A stretch of DNA of 14,821 nt from an uncultured Prevotellaceae bacterium (lineage in GTDB: Bacteria > Bacteroidota > Bacteroidia > Bacteroidales > Bacteroidaceae): NCBI GenBank assembly GCA_937898415.1, contig CALDLA010000112.1, positions 1 to 14,821 of the forward strand, given 5' to 3'. The notes beneath the pieces were generated by a model. The model was not told the origin of the DNA. It made no database searches and saw only the letters and a list, made by a program, of their open reading frames with translations. Each line of letters begins with the position of its first letter. Position 1 is the first letter of the stretch. The translations under genes were made by a program, and so were the position numbers. This document shows, one piece after another, positions 6,384 through 13,028 of this stretch.

Positions 6384-8153
6384 TCAGGCTTCTTCCTTGT
6401 CCTGCAGTTCAACCTTGAGGTTCAGCTCGTCGAGCTGTTTCTGGTCGAGGAATCCGGGGGCATCGAGCATCACGTCACGGCCTGAATTGTTCTTCGGGAA
6501 GGCGATGCAGTCGCGGATGCTGTCGAGTCCGGCCATGAGGCTCACGAAGCGGTCCAGTCCGAAGGCGAGACCGGCATGAGGGGGAGCACCGTACTTGAAG
6601 GCGTTGATAAGGAAGCCGAACTGGGCCATCGCCTTCTCGGGCGTGAAGCCCAGTATCTGGAACATCTTCTCCTGGAGTTTGCCGTCGTGGATACGCAGCG
6701 AACCACCGCCGACCTCGACGCCGTTGCAAACGAAGTCGTAAGCCACGGCGCGTACCTTCTCGGGAGCCGTGTCCAACAGGGGGATATCGTCGGGATTAGG
6801 CAGCGTGAAGGGATGGTGGGTAGCCATCAGGCGCTGCTCCTCGTCGCTCCACTCGAAGAGCGGGAAATCGACAATCCAGAGGCAGACGAACTTGTCCTTG
6901 TCGCGCAGTCCGAGACGGTCGCCCATCTCCAAACGGAGCGTACAGAGCTGGATGCGGGTCTTATTGGCATTATCGCCGCTAAGAATCAGTACGAGGTCGC
7001 CGTCCTTGGCGCCACAGGCCTCCTTCACCTTCTGCCATACCTCGGGCTCGTAGAACTTATCAATAGAGGACTTCACGGTACCGTCGGCATTGAACTTGAC
7101 ATAGACCAAGCCCTTGGCACCCACCTGCGGACGCTTCACGAACTCTGTCAGCTGGTCGAGCTGCTTGCGGGTGTAATCGGCACAGCCGGGTACGCAGATA
7201 CCGCCGATGTACTGGGCCTCGTTGAAGACGGGGAACGTGCCCGTGCCCTTCAGCTGGTCCATCAGCTCAACGAACTCCATACCGAAGCGCAGGTCGGGCT
7301 TGTCTGAGCCGAAGCGGCGCATAGCCTCATGCCACGTCATGCGCTGCAGCGGGGGCAGCTTGATGCCGCGCACCTCCTTGAACAGGTGGCGGGCCAGGTC
7401 TTCGAATATCTGGAGTACGTCCTCCTGGTCGGCAAACGACATCTCACAGTCTATCTGCGTGAACTCCGGCTGACGGTCGGCGCGCAGGTCCTCGTCGCGG
7501 AAGCACTTGGCTATCTGGAAATAGCGGTCGAAGCCCGACACCATCAGCAGCTGCTTCAGGGTCTGCGGCGACTGCGGCAGGGCGTAGAACTGTCCGGGAT
7601 TCATGCGTGAAGGCACCACGAAGTCGCGGGCACCCTCGGGCGTCGAACCAATCAGAATAGGTGTCTCAACCTCAATGAAGTTCAGATTGTCGAGGAAGTT
7701 GCGGATGAGGATGGTCATACGGTGGCGCAGCTCCAGGTTCTTGCGCACGGCGGTGCGGCGCAGGTCCAGGTAGCGGTACTTCATGCGGATGTCGTCGCCG
7801 CCGTCCGTCTGGTCCTCAATGGTGAAGGGAGGCGTTACGCTCTCGCTCAGGATGTTCAGCTCGGTAGCCAGTATCTCGATGTCGCCCGTAGGCATCTTCG
7901 GGTTCTTCGACTGGCGCTCGCTGACGGTACCTTTCACCTGAACGCAGTATTCGCGTCCTAATTTGTTGGCACGCTCACACAGGGCAGCGTCCTTCGACTC
8001 GTCGAACACCAGCTGCGTCAGTCCGTAACGGTCGCGCAGGTCGACGAAGGTCATGCCGCCCATCTTACGGGTGCGCTGCACCCATCCGGCCAGCGTCACC
8101 TGCTGTCCGGCATTGGCGAGCCGGAGCTCACCACAAGTATTAGTCCTATACAT
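6384..8153 (-). CDS. aspS: Aspartate--tRNA ligase
   Basis: Class II aminoacyl-tRNA synthetase, 589 aa, the usual length of the bacterial type. It charges tRNA-Asp with aspartate in the cytoplasm. The N-terminal OB-fold anticodon-binding domain contains GWVQRTRKMGGMTFVDLRD. YRYLDLRR (127-133) and motif 1 around FIEVETPIL follow. Motif 2 is FRDEDLRADRQPEFTQID (218-235). The bacterial GAD insertion domain occupies about 280-420. Motif 3 is GLAFGLDRFVSLMAG with Arg535. All catalytic motifs are intact. The start codon at 8153 lies about 40 bases downstream of a TACCTTTG -7 element on the minus strand. The PorE-like gene begins 8 bp after the stop codon, so the two form an operon. Confidence 0.98.
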   Translation of the reverse strand: MYRTNTCGELRLANAGQQVTLAGWVQRTRKMGGMTFVDLRDRYGLTQLVFDESKDAALCERANKLGREYCVQVKGTVSERQSKNPKMPTGDIEILATELNILSESVTPPFTIEDQTDGGDDIRMKYRYLDLRRTAVRKNLELRHRMTILIRNFLDNLNFIEVETPILIGSTPEGARDFVVPSRMNPGQFYALPQSPQTLKQLLMVSGFDRYFQIAKCFRDEDLRADRQPEFTQIDCEMSFADQEDVLQIFEDLARHLFKEVRGIKLPPLQRMTWHEAMRRFGSDKPDLRFGMEFVELMDQLKGTGTFPVFNEAQYIGGICVPGCADYTRKQLDQLTEFVKRPQVGAKGLVYVKFNADGTVKSSIDKFYEPEVWQKVKEACGAKDGDLVLILSGDNANKTRIQLCTLRLEMGDRLGLRDKDKFVCLWIVDFPLFEWSDEEQRLMATHHPFTLPNPDDIPLLDTAPEKVRAVAYDFVCNGVEVGGGSLRIHDGKLQEKMFQILGFTPEKAMAQFGFLINAFKYGAPPHAGLAFGLDRFVSLMAGLDSIRDCIAFPKNNSGRDVMLDAPGFLDQKQLDELNLKVELQDKEEA

Positions 8154-8191
8154 CTTTTATTGTTATTAATTATTTCCTTTCTCTCAATTAA

Positions 8192-8258
8192 CGTGCAAAG
8201 GTACAATTTATTTTGGAAACAACGTGCGTTTTTGGAAAATAATTACTAACTTTGCACG
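8192..8258. promoter_or_regulatory. Divergent promoter region of aspS and GH105 gene
   Basis: Leftward: -7 element TACCTTTGC is the complement of 8195-8203, for aspS. Rightward: TAACTTTGC at 8247-8255, for the GH105 gene. The two elements lie in a perfect 9-bp inverted repeat (CGTGCAAAG 8192-8200, CTTTGCACG 8250-8258). Near the axis is AACG-TG-CGTT (8221-8230), flanked by direct repeats TTTTGGAAA at 8211-8219 and 8230-8238. Clear TTTG -33 elements at the standard 19-21 bp are not seen for either promoter. Confidence 0.6.
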
Positions 8259-8281
8259 CAGAAACTAATCTAACAAGACAA

Positions 8282-9451
8282 ATGAAACGACTAATTGCAC
8301 TCATGACGGTGGCTGTTTCGGCACTCACGATGACAGCCCAGACTACCGCGAAGGACGTCATCGACGTCGCACGCAAGGCCAACGACTACTTCATGGCGAA
8401 GTACAGCGACCCCACCCTTCCCACCAATGTCAAGAAGATACGCCCCAGCTCACTCTGGACGCGTGCCGTCTATTACGAGGGACTGATGGCACTCTACGAG
8501 GTGGACAACGACCCGCGCTACATCGACTACACCGACCGCTGGGCCTCGTTCCACCAGTGGACGCCCCGCAACGGCACCAATACCTGCGACGCCGACGACC
8601 AATGCTGCGGCCAGACTTACCTCATACGCTATGAGCAGACCCGCGACGAGGCGATGATGGTGAAGGTGCGCGAGAACCTGGACCACCAGATGGTGACGCC
8701 CAACGACAAGAAGAATGCCACCGCCAAGACCAAGGGCACACAGCCCTCGCTCTACGGCTGGTGGACGTGGATTGACGCCATCCAGATGGCGATGCCCGTC
8801 TATATGCAGATGTACCGTCTGACGGGCGATGCCAAGTACCGCGACCACGCCATGAAGATGTACCGCTGGAGCCGCAACGAGTGTGGCGGCGGACTGTTCA
8901 ACGTGAAGGACGGACTCTGGTGGCGCGACGCCGACTACGTGCCGCCCTACAAGGAGCCCGACGGCCACGACTGCTACTGGAGTCGCGGCAACGGCTGGGT
9001 CTATGCCGCACTGGTGCGCTGCATGAACGAACTGTCGCCCAAGGAGAAAGCCTACAAGGAGCTGAAGAAGGACTTCCTGCTGATGTCGGCCGGACTGCTG
9101 CGCTGCCAGCGCGAGGACGGCTTCTGGAATCCCTCGCTCGTCTCCACCAACTACGCGATGCCCGAGACCTCAGGCACCGCCCTCTTCCTCTACGGTATGG
9201 CCTGGGGCATCCAGAAAGGCTTCCTCAAGGCTAGCGACTACCGTCCCGCCTGCGACCGTGCCTGGGCAGCGATGGTGAAGACCAGCGTCCACCCCGACGG
9301 ATTCCTCGGCTGGATGCAGGGCACGGGCAAGGACCCCTCAGCCGGCCAGCCGCTGTCCTACACCAAGGTGCCCGACTTCGAGGACTACGGCACGGGCTGC
9401 TTCCTGCTGGGCGCCGCCGAGTATTATAAATTGTTAAATCTTCCCCGCTGA
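8282..9451 (+). CDS. GH105 family unsaturated rhamnogalacturonyl hydrolase, secreted
   Basis: A 389-aa enzyme with an N-terminal signal peptide (MKRLIALMTVAVSALTMTAQ). It resembles the GH88/GH105 (alpha/alpha)6-barrel hydrolases that remove the unsaturated uronic acid left by polysaccharide lyases, typically during rhamnogalacturonan breakdown. Family landmarks: SLWTRAVYYEGLMALYEV near the start; WTWIDAIQMAMPVYMQM with Asp165 at the position of the catalytic acid region; the substrate-pocket motif WSRGNGW at 233-239; and FEDYGTGCFLLGAAEYYKL at the end. The start is ATG 8282 because the signal peptide begins there; an upstream TTG at 8252 lies inside the -7 element. Export to the periplasm is likely. 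No other carbohydrate gene (SusCD, lyase) is in the window, so it is not in a visible utilisation locus. Exact substrate is inferred from family only. Confidence 0.9.
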   Translation: MKRLIALMTVAVSALTMTAQTTAKDVIDVARKANDYFMAKYSDPTLPTNVKKIRPSSLWTRAVYYEGLMALYEVDNDPRYIDYTDRWASFHQWTPRNGTNTCDADDQCCGQTYLIRYEQTRDEAMMVKVRENLDHQMVTPNDKKNATAKTKGTQPSLYGWWTWIDAIQMAMPVYMQMYRLTGDAKYRDHAMKMYRWSRNECGGGLFNVKDGLWWRDADYVPPYKEPDGHDCYWSRGNGWVYAALVRCMNELSPKEKAYKELKKDFLLMSAGLLRCQREDGFWNPSLVSTNYAMPETSGTALFLYGMAWGIQKGFLKASDYRPACDRAWAAMVKTSVHPDGFLGWMQGTGKDPSAGQPLSYTKVPDFEDYGTGCFLLGAAEYYKLLNLPR

Positions 9452-9476
9452 TTTCCCAATCTACAGGAATAATGAT

Positions 9477-9484
9477 TACCTTTG
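9477..9484 (+). promoter_or_regulatory. -7 promoter element of the DUF1573 gene
   Basis: TACCTTTG matches the Bacteroidetes -7 consensus 31 bp before the start codon. The -33 position holds only TTTC (9452-9455), a weak match. No terminator separates this promoter from the preceding GH105 gene, so some read-through is possible. Confidence 0.55.
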
Positions 9485-9515
9485 CCCCAAAGTATCAAAA
9501 AAACAGACAAGGAAA

Positions 9516-9899
9516 ATGAAAAAGACATTACTCACCGTACTGATGCTCGTCTGCAGCATCGCCTTTGCTTCGGCCCAGGCCGAGATTAAGTTCGACAAGC
9601 TGACACACGACTTTGGCAACTTCTCCGAGTCCACGCCCGTGGTCAGCTGCACGTTCGTGTTCACCAATACCGGCGACAAGCCCCTGGTCATCAACCAGGC
9701 CGTTGCCTCTTGCGGCTGCACCGTTCCCGAATATACCAAGGACCCCGTGAAGCCCGGCGAGAAGGGTGAAATCAAGGTGACCTACAACGGCACCGGCAAG
9801 TTCCCCGGCCATTTCAAGAAGTCTATCACCGTCCGCACCAACGGCAAGGTCGAAATGACCCGCCTCTACATCGAGGGAACGATGGAAGAGAAGAAATAA
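9516..9899 (+). CDS. DUF1573 domain secreted protein
   Basis: A 127-aa protein with a signal peptide (MKKTLLTVLMLVCSIAFASA) followed by a single DUF1573 immunoglobulin-like beta-sandwich. Family signatures are DFGNFSESTPVVSCTFVFTN, the SCGCTVPEY motif and PVKPGEKGEIKVTYN, then the closing strand GHFKKSITVRTN. DUF1573 proteins are abundant in Bacteroidetes and are presumably periplasmic or outer-membrane-associated; no molecular function is established that I can assign. It has its own -7 element upstream and a strong intrinsic terminator 25 bp after its stop codon, so it is probably a monocistronic unit. Confidence 0.92.
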   Translation: MKKTLLTVLMLVCSIAFASAQAEIKFDKLTHDFGNFSESTPVVSCTFVFTNTGDKPLVINQAVASCGCTVPEYTKDPVKPGEKGEIKVTYNGTGKFPGHFKKSITVRTNGKVEMTRLYIEGTMEEKK

Positions 9900-9924
9900 C
9901 TTTGGATAGATTGTAAATCCGATC

Positions 9925-9967
9925 AAATAGGATTCTCACGTGTTTGCGCGGGAATCCTATTTTTTTT
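9925..9967 (+). terminator. Intrinsic terminator of the DUF1573 gene
   Basis: Stem AATAGGATTC (9926-9935) pairs perfectly with GAATCCTATT (9952-9961), extended by A9925/T9962. A 16-base loop separates the arms, and the T-run (to 9967) begins at the end of the stem. It is strong in the rightward direction. Confidence 0.9.
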
Positions 9968-9981
9968 ATTGACTTATCTCA

Positions 9982-10099
9982 ATGCGCATTGCCTGAAAAA
10001 TTGATGCGCATCATTTGCTTCGTTGATGCGCATCATTTGCTTCGTTTATGCGCATTATCGGTTCCGTTAATGCGCATTACGGTTTCCAGCCATGCGCAT
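9982..10099. repeat. Array of six ATGCGCAT palindromes at exact 22-bp period
   Basis: ATGCGCAT occurs at 9982, 10004, 10026, 10048, 10070 and 10092, every step exactly 22 bp. In units 1, 2, 3 and 5 the palindrome extends to 12 bp with different but complementary flanks (CA..TG, TG..CA, TG..CA, TA..TA), so dyad symmetry is kept while sequence changes. The 14-base spacers are semi-conserved: CATTTGCTTCGTTG, CATTTGCTTCGTTT, TATCGGTTCCGTTA. The array lies between two facing terminators, so it is probably not transcribed much. The 22-bp unit is not a multiple of three, arguing against coding. It resembles an iteron-like or operator array; the binding protein is unknown. Confidence 0.9.
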
Positions 10100-10129
10100 T
10101 ACCCGTTCCGACACTCCGGACGAGGGATG

Positions 10130-10160
10130 AAAAAACGGCGGAGGACATCCGCCGTCTTTT
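10130..10160 (-). terminator. Intrinsic terminator, mainly leftward
   Basis: Stem ACGGCGGA (10135-10142) and TCCGCCGT (10148-10155) with a 5-base loop. Six A residues at 10130-10135 form the U-run of a leftward transcript; CTTTT at 10156-10160 gives a weaker rightward function. It probably ends the AraC regulator/small-protein transcript and bounds the ATGCGCAT array on the right. Confidence 0.8.
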
Positions 10161-10261
10161 GCATTAGACATGTTCATCTTCGCCTCACGTTTCTTTCTTG
10201 TTTTCTTCTGTCTTTAGAGATATCTCGCAACGGGGATTGCTCCCGGTGTGCCGATTACGTG

Positions 10262-10414
10262 CTATAGTTGCGGATCGTGAACGGAGAATTTGTAATTCTT
10301 GTAACCGTAACTTTCTTCAGTTAAGGTCACGAGGATGCCGTCGGACGTGCCCGTGACGGGCAGCCCATCATGGGTGAAGAGACAATTATTGCCGGACTTA
10401 AGTAAATAATGCAT
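10262..10414 (-). CDS. Possible 50-aa protein overlapping the AraC regulator gene
   Basis: A 50-codon frame begins with ATG at 10414-10412, inside the last five codons of the AraC-type gene in a different frame, and ends with TAG at 10262. The protein starts MHYLLKSGNNCLFTHDG and ends KFSVHDPQL. It is polar, beta-strand-like, with no signal peptide or membrane helix. I do not recognise it. The overlap with the upstream stop codon is what translational coupling would look like, and the leftward terminator at 10130-10160 lies downstream, so the frame is within the same transcript. It could also be the remains of a longer gene or a chance frame. No ribosome-binding site is evident, which is normal here. 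Confidence 0.4.
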   Translation of the reverse strand: MHYLLKSGNNCLFTHDGLPVTGTSDGILVTLTEESYGYKNYKFSVHDPQL

Positions 10415-12080
10415 CCCGGGAGGGGTGACTATTGGCGGCTTCGGTGCGGTAGTCGGAAGGAGTCATGCCGTAGTGCTGGCGGAAACGGTCACTGAAATAG
10501 GTGCTGTTGCTGAAACCGCTGTCGGCAGCAATCTGTGCGATGGTGCGCTTTGGGTTTTCAACGAGCAGGCGGGCAGCATATTCGAGCCGCAACTGCAATA
10601 TATAACTATTGAGCTTGAAATACACGCTCCCCTTGGAGAAGACGGAGCCCACGCGCTCCTTCGACAACTGGAAGCGGTCCATGATGGCCTGGCGGTCGAA
10701 ACTGGGATTGAGGAAAAGGCGCTCGTGTATGACAACCTCGTTGATATGCTGGAAGAGCTGTTCGTCGGTGAGCGCCTTCAGGTTGTCAAGGGCGGCGGCA
10801 GGTGTCTGTGCCTGTGTCTGTGCCTGTGCCCATTTCTCGTCCCAGTACATCTTCTTGTAATTGATGGCCTCGGTAATCTGGGCGGCCAGCGACTTGTTCT
10901 TGCGGCTGATGATGCGTTCCTTGCGGAAAATGACGACGGCCAGGGCGATGACACCGATGAGGACGGCGATGACGCTGAACAGCAGGTAGCGCTGGCGGGT
11001 GTTCTCGGCCTCCTGCTCCATGATGGTCTGCTCCTGCTCCTGCTCGTGATAGACGGCGGCCAGCTCCTGGGCGGTGTTACGGGCCTTGCGGGTCTTCAGC
11101 GTGTCCTGTATCTCGAGCACCTGCTCGTAGAGGTCGGCAGCCTGGTGGTAGCGGCCCATCTGCTGACAGACATCGGCCAGGCCCCACTTGGCGCTGTTCA
11201 TCATCTCGCCCAAGGTGTCGCCCTGCCGACGCACGCGCTGAATCAAGTCGTTATAGATGGTGATGGCCTCCTGATAGCGGCCGCGCCTCTTCATGTAGTC
11301 CACAATGAAATAGTCGCGGGTGTGGTTGCCCTCGTACTGCACGGCCTGCCACGCGGCATACGCGGAGTCTGCCCGCAGGAAGTACTGGCTTTGCTGGCTG
11401 CCGGAGGACGAGCGTCCCATCCTGGCCAGCACGGACGCCATCTTGGCCAGTGCCATGCGGCGGTCTATCAGCTGCTGGTTCGGAGCGGCTCCCCAGCGCG
11501 TGCCCTCCATCGTCAGCTGCAGGTTGCGCTCGTTGGTCTTCAGCGCATGGTCGTAGTCCTTCATCTCGCCATACATGCTGGCCAGCATGTTCAGGTAGCC
11601 ATGTATCAGGTGGTCGGTATTCTCACGGTCGGTCTTCGCCATCAGGTCGATGGCCAGGTTCACGCAGTAGATGCCCCTCTCGCGGTCGCCCTCGTAGAAG
11701 AGGTTCTGGCCCATCGTGATACTTGCCAGCGACTGATAGTAGTCGTTGCCCGTCTGCTCGGCCAGGTCGTGCAACTGCTGCAGCCACTTGTGCTGGTCGA
11801 CCTTGTGTCCGGATAGCTCACTGGTGTTACAGAGGGCACTCAGCACGTTCAGCCTCTTCTCGCTGTCGGCCTTGGCCTCCTTGCTGCCTAACAGCTGCAG
11901 GTACAGTTTGTAGGCATCGCGGAACTGCATACAGTTGTAGAGCGAGTCGGCTATGCCCATGGCCTGGTAGAACCCGGCATCGTTTGAACGGCCAGTAGCA
12001 TCCTTGGGGTCGCTACTGCCTGAGCATCCTGTCATCAGGACTGTTATCATCAGAAATAATAGGTATATGGTCTGTCGCAT
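10398..12080 (-). CDS. Membrane-bound TPR/AraC-type transcriptional regulator
   Basis: A 560-aa hybrid regulator. The N-terminus MRQTIYLLFLMITVLMTGC looks like a lipoprotein signal with Cys19. TPR-like helical repeats follow (about 40-340: YDHALKTNERNLQL, YHQAADLYEQVLEIQDTL), then one membrane helix (about 361-384, LLFSVIAVLIGVIALAVVIF) and a short helical linker with a QAQTQAQT repeat. The C-terminal AraC-family DNA-binding domain (about 460-550) contains RTIAQIAADSGFSNSTYFSD and HYGMTPSDYR. The sensor part would be periplasmic and the DNA-binding part cytoplasmic. This layout is common in Bacteroidales, but ligand and targets are unknown. The start at 12080 is preferred over an in-frame one at 12155 because the signal sequence begins there and a promoter -7 element lies between the two. 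Confidence 0.88.
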   Translation of the reverse strand: MRQTIYLLFLMITVLMTGCSGSSDPKDATGRSNDAGFYQAMGIADSLYNCMQFRDAYKLYLQLLGSKEAKADSEKRLNVLSALCNTSELSGHKVDQHKWLQQLHDLAEQTGNDYYQSLASITMGQNLFYEGDRERGIYCVNLAIDLMAKTDRENTDHLIHGYLNMLASMYGEMKDYDHALKTNERNLQLTMEGTRWGAAPNQQLIDRRMALAKMASVLARMGRSSSGSQQSQYFLRADSAYAAWQAVQYEGNHTRDYFIVDYMKRRGRYQEAITIYNDLIQRVRRQGDTLGEMMNSAKWGLADVCQQMGRYHQAADLYEQVLEIQDTLKTRKARNTAQELAAVYHEQEQEQTIMEQEAENTRQRYLLFSVIAVLIGVIALAVVIFRKERIISRKNKSLAAQITEAINYKKMYWDEKWAQAQTQAQTPAAALDNLKALTDEQLFQHINEVVIHERLFLNPSFDRQAIMDRFQLSKERVGSVFSKGSVYFKLNSYILQLRLEYAARLLVENPKRTIAQIAADSGFSNSTYFSDRFRQHYGMTPSDYRTEAANSHPSRDALFT

Positions 12081-12101
12081 TGTAATGTATCTTTTCGCCG
12101 G

Positions 12102-12109
12102 CAAAATTA
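12102..12109 (-). promoter_or_regulatory. -7 promoter element of the AraC-type regulator
   Basis: The minus strand reads TAATTTTG here, matching TAnnTTTG, 21 bp before the chosen start codon. A TTG lies about 23 bp upstream, slightly beyond the usual spacing. It supports starting the gene at 12080 rather than 12155. Confidence 0.5.
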
Positions 12110-12201
12110 CAAAACATTCCGCATATTCGCAGCAATTCGTCGGGAAAATCTGCAAGATTTAACGCCATTAGTCACAAATCGGTGCAGAATATCCCAAATG
12201 T

Positions 12202-12245
12202 TTTGCTATCTCGGCAATTATGCGTAATTTTGCAAACAAGTTTGC
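12202..12245 (+). promoter_or_regulatory. Strong Bacteroidetes promoter with palindrome at the start site
   Basis: TTTG (12202-12205), 19 bp, then TAATTTTG (12225-12232): both elements match the consensus at ideal spacing. The inverted repeat GCAAAC-AA-GTTTGC (12232-12245) covers the end of the -7 element and the predicted transcription start, so it could be an operator. The only coding sequence immediately downstream is a degenerate acetyltransferase fragment. Confidence 0.7.
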
Positions 12246-12346
12246 GAGAACGGGCGGCGCCTTGGCAATTAGAGCGAGCTCTATTGCACTCGGCTTGCAC
12301 CGTCCTTGCGGTTGAAAACATAAAACAGAAAGAATATGCAAGAATA
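12246..12346 (+). other. Hairpin-rich leader, possible dispersed repeat
   Basis: This G+C-richer island in AT-rich DNA contains GGCGCC. It also contains an imperfect palindrome centred on AGAGC-GA-GCTCT (12270-12281) whose arms extend outward to GCAAT / ATTGC with one bulged base. The sequence TTGCACTCGGCTTGCACCG follows. From memory, similar stretches occur repeatedly upstream of genes in Prevotella genomes, but I cannot confirm this here. It lies between the promoter and the GNAT relic and would be transcribed. Confidence 0.4.
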
Positions 12347-12487
12347 ATGGATATGATGATGCTGCGCCTCGCTATTGATTATGCACAACAAGAGTTGGGT
12401 GCTCAGAAGATTACCCTTGGTGTGTTTTGCGATAATCTCTCCGCCGTTGAATTTTGCTTATTTCTAAGAAATTATGAAAAAAGTTAA
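12347..12487 (+). pseudogene. Relic of a GNAT-family acetyltransferase
   Basis: A 46-codon frame, starting MDMMMLRLAIDYAQQELG and continuing AQKITLGVFCDNLSAVEF, matches the usual GNAT motif in which an acetyl-CoA-binding helix is followed by ITLGVFxxNxSAxxxY. A normal GNAT protein is 140-180 aa. Here the whole N-terminal half is missing and the C-terminal 'YxxxGF' segment is replaced by unrelated residues before an early stop. The reading frame is open upstream to 12182, but that would run through the promoter and leader, so it is not a believable start. I interpret it as a deletion remnant still joined to a working promoter and leader. A short functional peptide cannot be excluded. Confidence 0.55.
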
Positions 12488-12509
12488 GGACGGACGTCAC
12501 CTTTTGCTC

Positions 12510-12558
12510 TTCTGAACTGTTATTTAAGTGAATCGGTTCAGAAAACAAAATGTCTAAC
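12510..12558 (+). promoter_or_regulatory. Possible control region of ECF operon B
   Basis: An 8-bp inverted repeat TTCTGAAC (12510-12517) / GTTCAGAA (12536-12543) with an 18-base centre is followed by GTCTAAC (12552-12558). That heptamer also occurs in the proposed ECF promoter of operon A. A convincing AAC-type -35 element at the expected distance is lacking (TGAATC near 12529-12534 is the nearest), so promoter identity is uncertain. Confidence 0.35.
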
Positions 12559-12578
12559 AATAAAAAACAAGTAAGAAA

Positions 12579-13028
12579 ATGTATCATTTAGTTCCTATCT
12601 TAGTACCCATCGCATGTGGATGCGTACTTCCCATTATGATTGTCTGGTTTTCCATCCGTGAGAGCATGAACAAAACAAATCAACGCACAAAGATTGTGCT
12701 GGCCGCCATCGAGAAGAATCCTGACATGGATATTGAGGAACTCATTGAGAAGATTTCGCCTAAGAAGAAACTGTTGAAGGAGAAACTGCTCTCAAAGCTA
12801 TTGTGGGGAAGCATTATCGGATTGCTCGGTATTAGCTTCCTGGTTTATGGTTTGTTGATTGACTACAGGGGTGGGATGAACACTAACGACCTTATTCATA
12901 TATACTTCGCAGGTGGCATCCTTTTAGCCGTCGGTATTGCCTTCATCGTTAACTACCGCCTAAGCAAGAAGATGCTTGCCAAAGAAATAGAGGCTGAGGA
13001 GAAACAAATAACCGCGCTACAGCCGTGA
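12579..13028 (+). CDS. DUF6249-type membrane protein, first gene of ECF operon B
   Basis: A 149-aa membrane protein, shorter than its paralogue at 2603-3211 and without a cleavable signal peptide. A hydrophobic helix lies at residues 3-25 (LVPILVPIACGCVLPIMIVW). A charged cytoplasmic segment contains NPDMDIEELIEKISPKKK, the equivalent of the linker in the family. Two more helices follow at about 72-92 and 108-127, then a charged tail. Function is unknown; position ahead of an ECF sigma gene is the family's usual setting. Its stop codon overlaps the GTG start of the sigma gene (GTGA, 13025-13028), pointing to coupled translation. Confidence 0.82.
   Translation: MYHLVPILVPIACGCVLPIMIVWFSIRESMNKTNQRTKIVLAAIEKNPDMDIEELIEKISPKKKLLKEKLLSKLLWGSIIGLLGISFLVYGLLIDYRGGMNTNDLIHIYFAGGILLAVGIAFIVNYRLSKKMLAKEIEAEEKQITALQP

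Noticed and set aside
6576..7307. 243-codon plus-strand frame opposite aspS
   Set aside because: Mirror frame; aspS motifs are intact on the other strand.
9982..10099. CRISPR array
   Set aside because: The repeated part is 8 bp, spacers are 14 bp and similar to one another, and there are no cas genes.
9944..10267. 107-codon rightward frame running through the ATGCGCAT array
   Set aside because: It starts inside a terminator hairpin, crosses a second terminator, and the 22-bp unit shifts frame each repeat. No domain is visible.
10348..10362. TGCCCG-TGA-CGGGCA hairpin as a terminator of the AraC gene
   Set aside because: No T-run on either side; it lies inside the small open frame.
10801..10832. 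Hexanucleotide repeat in the AraC gene as a phase-variation tract
   Set aside because: A 6-base unit keeps the reading frame (QAQT repeats), so it could vary linker length but not switch the gene off.
10425..11816. 463-codon plus-strand frame opposite the AraC regulator
   Set aside because: It is a high-GC mirror frame of a well-supported gene, with Leu/Val/Gly-rich composition and no domain.
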